The position numbers and the translations under genes are program-made. A stretch of 7,916 nucleotides of DNA from Bacillota bacterium. GTDB taxonomy: Bacteria > Bacillota > Clostridia > Christensenellales > Aristaeellaceae. The stretch is taken from assembly GCA_023458835.1 (NCBI GenBank), contig JAEWWY010000385.1:1-7916 (forward strand), written 5' to 3'. Positions 6,039 to 7,916 of this stretch are shown piece by piece (position 1 is the first letter of the stretch; each line of letters starts with the position of its first letter). The notes beneath the pieces are model-generated. The model was not told where the DNA came from. It was given only the letters and a program-made list of their open reading frames with translations, and ran no database searches.

Positions 6039-7730
6039 ATGAAGCGGATTCTTGCCCTTTGCGCCGCGCTGATGATGGCGTGCATGGCGGCGGCGTATGC
6101 CGCGCCCGAGGGAACGGTGGATTTCTCCGGCATGGCGCCTGTGGAATTTACCTATTTCAGCTTGGACCCCAACTTCAAAGCGCCGTATGACGAAAACGTC
6201 ATCGCCGAAAACATGTTTGCCAAAACCGGCGTGCGCATCAAATTCGTTGTGCCGCCCACGGAAGGCGTCGAGAAGCTGAACGTCATGCTCGCCGCGGACG
6301 ATACGCTGCCGGACCTGATCGAGCTGTACAACGCGCCCGTCGGCGAGAAGCTGGCCGAGGCCGGAAAGCTGCTGCCCCTGCAGGACCTGCTGGAGGAGCA
6401 CGGCCCCATGATGCTGCGCAACTATGGCGACAAATACGCCACGATGAAAAGCGCGGACGGAAACGTCTATCAGTTGCCGGCAGCGTACCGCGTAGGGGGC
6501 GTGGAGCTGTTTCCCGAAACCCGCAACGGCTTCATTCTGCGCACCGGCTTCCTGGAGAAGAACGGCTGGTATCAGCCCAAGACGTATGAAGACCTGTACC
6601 AACTGCTGAAAAAGTATCAGGAAGAGGACGGCGCCATGGTCCCGATATCCCTGGCGCTGGCCGATGGGAGCACGATTTCGGAGCTCCTGCATATAGCCAA
6701 TGCCGCTACCGGCGGAACCGGCAATGGGGACATCGTGCTGACGGGGGAAGGAAAGCTTGCCTATGCCCGCACCGCGCCCGAGGCCAAGGATCTGTTCCAG
6801 CTGCTCAACCGGCTGTATTCCGAGGGCCTGATGGACCAGGAAGCGCTGGTCATGAAAACCGATATGCTGAAGAACAAGCTGGCCGGCGGCCAGGTATTCT
6901 CCACCATCGGCGAGGCCACCCGGCTGGTATGGGATGCCAACCGCGTGCTTGAGGATGCCAAAACCGATGAACGCTTTGAATGGTTCTTTCTGAAACGGGA
7001 TGATTCGCTGGCGGATGATGACCGCACCTATGCCCGGTATGCCGGTTCGCTGTCCGGCGGCGTGGCCATCTCCAAGGATTGCAAGGACCCCGTGCGGCTG
7101 ATACAGTTTTTGAACTATATGGCTACCGAGGAAGGTTTCATGCTGATCAACGGCAACTATGACTTTGAAGGCAAGAACGACGGTACGCCGAACATCGACT
7201 GGTACATCGATGTCAACAAGACGCAATCGGCCAGCGTCAACGGCAACGAGGTCTACATCACCGACTGGCTGCGGGACGAATTGGGCAACAATGTCAACAT
7301 CCAGGAGGAGCGCGGATTGTGGAAGTATGGTTGGATGACCTATATCGGCTGCAACGCGCCCGATTACAAATATGACTGGGTGGCCATGGAACTGGATTCC
7401 TCGGTATGGTGGACCGAAACCGAGCGCAGGGTCAACGAGGGCTTCGGCCGTGACGGCCTGGATTACTTCCCCGACCTTCAGAAGATTTCGGTGGACGTGA
7501 CCGACATTGCCGGGCTGGTTGTGGCGCCCGAATCGGATACAGGCGTTATCTACACCCGTGTAAACGACTACTACAACAAGCAGATCGTCAAATGCGTCGC
7601 GGCGCCGGCTGACCAGTTCGACGCGCAGTATGATCAATTGATGGAACAGATCCGCGCAATGGGTATCGGCCAGTGGGAAGAGGAAATCAACAGACTGTAT
7701 ACCGAGCGCATGGCGCTTTGGGGCGAATGA
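6039..7730 (+). CDS. Extracellular solute-binding protein, LplA-type (CUT1)
   Basis: The substrate receptor of the importer, 563 residues, longer than average but normal for the LplA-like group. A signal peptide covers about 1-21 (MKR, hydrophobic core, AYA then APEG), giving apparent type I cleavage. No standard lipobox is present; C15 in LMMAC is the only possible lipid site and has Met at -3. Family hallmarks follow: LNVMLAADDTLPDL (80-93), a GKLLPLQDLL segment (109-118), DGNVYQLP (140-147), and ILRTGFLEKNGW with PKTYEDL shortly after (166-186). The C-terminal lobe is rich in Trp and Tyr, as expected for carbohydrate stacking. AAGGAGG ends 8 bases before the ATG; the longer frame from 5955 overlaps the permease and is not preferred. 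It is third in the operon, after the permeases, whereas lplA comes first in B. subtilis. The ligand is unknown; an oligosaccharide is likely. Confidence 0.93.
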   Translation: MKRILALCAALMMACMAAAYAAPEGTVDFSGMAPVEFTYFSLDPNFKAPYDENVIAENMFAKTGVRIKFVVPPTEGVEKLNVMLAADDTLPDLIELYNAPVGEKLAEAGKLLPLQDLLEEHGPMMLRNYGDKYATMKSADGNVYQLPAAYRVGGVELFPETRNGFILRTGFLEKNGWYQPKTYEDLYQLLKKYQEEDGAMVPISLALADGSTISELLHIANAATGGTGNGDIVLTGEGKLAYARTAPEAKDLFQLLNRLYSEGLMDQEALVMKTDMLKNKLAGGQVFSTIGEATRLVWDANRVLEDAKTDERFEWFFLKRDDSLADDDRTYARYAGSLSGGVAISKDCKDPVRLIQFLNYMATEEGFMLINGNYDFEGKNDGTPNIDWYIDVNKTQSASVNGNEVYITDWLRDELGNNVNIQEERGLWKYGWMTYIGCNAPDYKYDWVAMELDSSVWWTETERRVNEGFGRDGLDYFPDLQKISVDVTDIAGLVVAPESDTGVIYTRVNDYYNKQIVKCVAAPADQFDAQYDQLMEQIRAMGIGQWEEEINRLYTERMALWGE

Positions 7731-7752
7731 GCCATGCCTGAACCGGGCAGTA

Positions 7753-7788
7753 CAGTCCCTGCCCCACAGTGATGTGGGGCAGGGACTG
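7753..7788 (+). other. Perfect 15-bp hairpin between binding protein and enzyme genes
   Basis: CAGTCCCTGCCCCAC (7753-7767) and its exact complement (7774-7788) flank a 6-base loop, AGTGAT. The stem is very stable, but the bases after it are AAAATCGTATAAGG, not a T-run, and the other strand has no T-run either. It is therefore not a standard intrinsic terminator. Strong stems placed after binding-protein genes are known to protect the upstream mRNA from 3' decay or to reduce readthrough, so raised binding-protein levels relative to the downstream gene is the likely effect. It may also be a copy of a dispersed palindromic repeat. Confidence 0.6.
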
Positions 7789-7814
7789 AAAATCGTATAA
7801 GGAGGCTGCGGCCT

Positions 7815-7916
7815 ATGGGCAATATTCCCGCGGATTACATGGAAAGGTGCTATGCCGGCTGGCTGGGCAAAATTATCGGAGTGCGGCTGGGCGCGCCGGT
7901 GGAAGGTTGGACCTAT
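7815..7916 (+). CDS. ADP-ribosylglycohydrolase-family protein, N-terminus only
   Basis: Only the first 34 codons are inside the window; the gene continues past the right edge. AAGGAGG at 7799-7805 is 9 bases before the ATG, and the gene lies 84 bases after the binding-protein gene with the hairpin between. The residues YAGWLGKIIGVRLGAPVEGW (13-32) match the opening motif of the ADP-ribosylglycohydrolase fold (PF03747), in which a Gly-rich helix start is followed by a conserved Pro and Glu (here P28 and E30). The Asp usual in the GDxxGxPxE form is Val (V23) here. Family members remove ADP-ribose from proteins or small molecules, but related proteins with the GWLGK start, as far as I recall, occur often in sugar-utilisation loci of Firmicutes with uncertain substrates. 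Position in this operon suggests a role in processing the imported glycoside. Confidence 0.8.
   Translation, partial: MGNIPADYMERCYAGWLGKIIGVRLGAPVEGWTY

Noticed and set aside
5964..7637. A 557-codon open frame on the minus strand opposite the binding-protein gene
   Set aside because: It is exactly antisense to a strongly supported gene in GC-rich DNA, has no recognisable domain, and its composition (many His, Gly, Val, Gln and Arg residues) is that of a mirrored frame.
7753..7788. Rho-independent terminator
   Set aside because: The stem is strong, but the following bases are AAAATCGTATAAGG and the opposite strand also lacks a T-run.

Overview
The window holds a complete sugar-type ABC import locus with its own two-component regulator. 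It is GC-rich (I judge well above 50%), uses strong AGGAGG ribosome binding sites throughout, and has YesMN and LplB/YtcP-type proteins. These features point to a Firmicutes (Bacillota) bacterium, most likely a GC-rich gut or anaerobic Clostridia lineage such as Christensenellales or Oscillospirales. That placement is inference; there is no rRNA or other phylogenetic marker here.

Layout. Positions 1-540 contain no convincing gene. Instead they hold a cluster of about four copies of a 54-58 bp composite repeat, each with a GC-rich hairpin half and a conserved flank; three copies are direct and one inverted. On the minus strand, from 3904 down to 541, lie a response regulator (REC plus AraC-type HTH, YesN-like) and a sensor histidine kinase (YesM-like), separated by 4 nt and translationally linked. 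A 233 bp divergent intergenic region (3905-4137) carries two back-to-back extended -10 promoters sharing the identical 12-mer CATGCTATAATG, and several candidate operator repeats. On the plus strand follow two permeases (LplB-like 4138-5073, LplC/YtcP-like 5084-5974), a 563-residue solute-binding protein (6039-7730), a perfect 15-bp hairpin without a T-tract (7753-7788), and the first 34 codons of an ADP-ribosylglycohydrolase-family protein that runs off the right edge.

How the parts probably work together. The kinase would sense an extracellular carbohydrate or the loaded binding protein through its large external domain. It would phosphorylate the regulator, which would activate the divergent transporter operon and perhaps its own operon. 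The binding protein and two permeases would import an unidentified oligosaccharide, powered by an ATPase encoded elsewhere (no ATPase gene is present, as is usual for MsmX-dependent CUT1 systems). The ADP-ribosylglycohydrolase-like enzyme may act on the imported substrate or a related glycoside; this is the least understood part of the locus.

I do not see a wholly new system. The most interesting points are the ADP-ribosylglycohydrolase relative in a sugar operon with an altered first metal-site motif, the noncanonical signal peptide of the binding protein, the mirrored promoters, and the structured repeat cluster.
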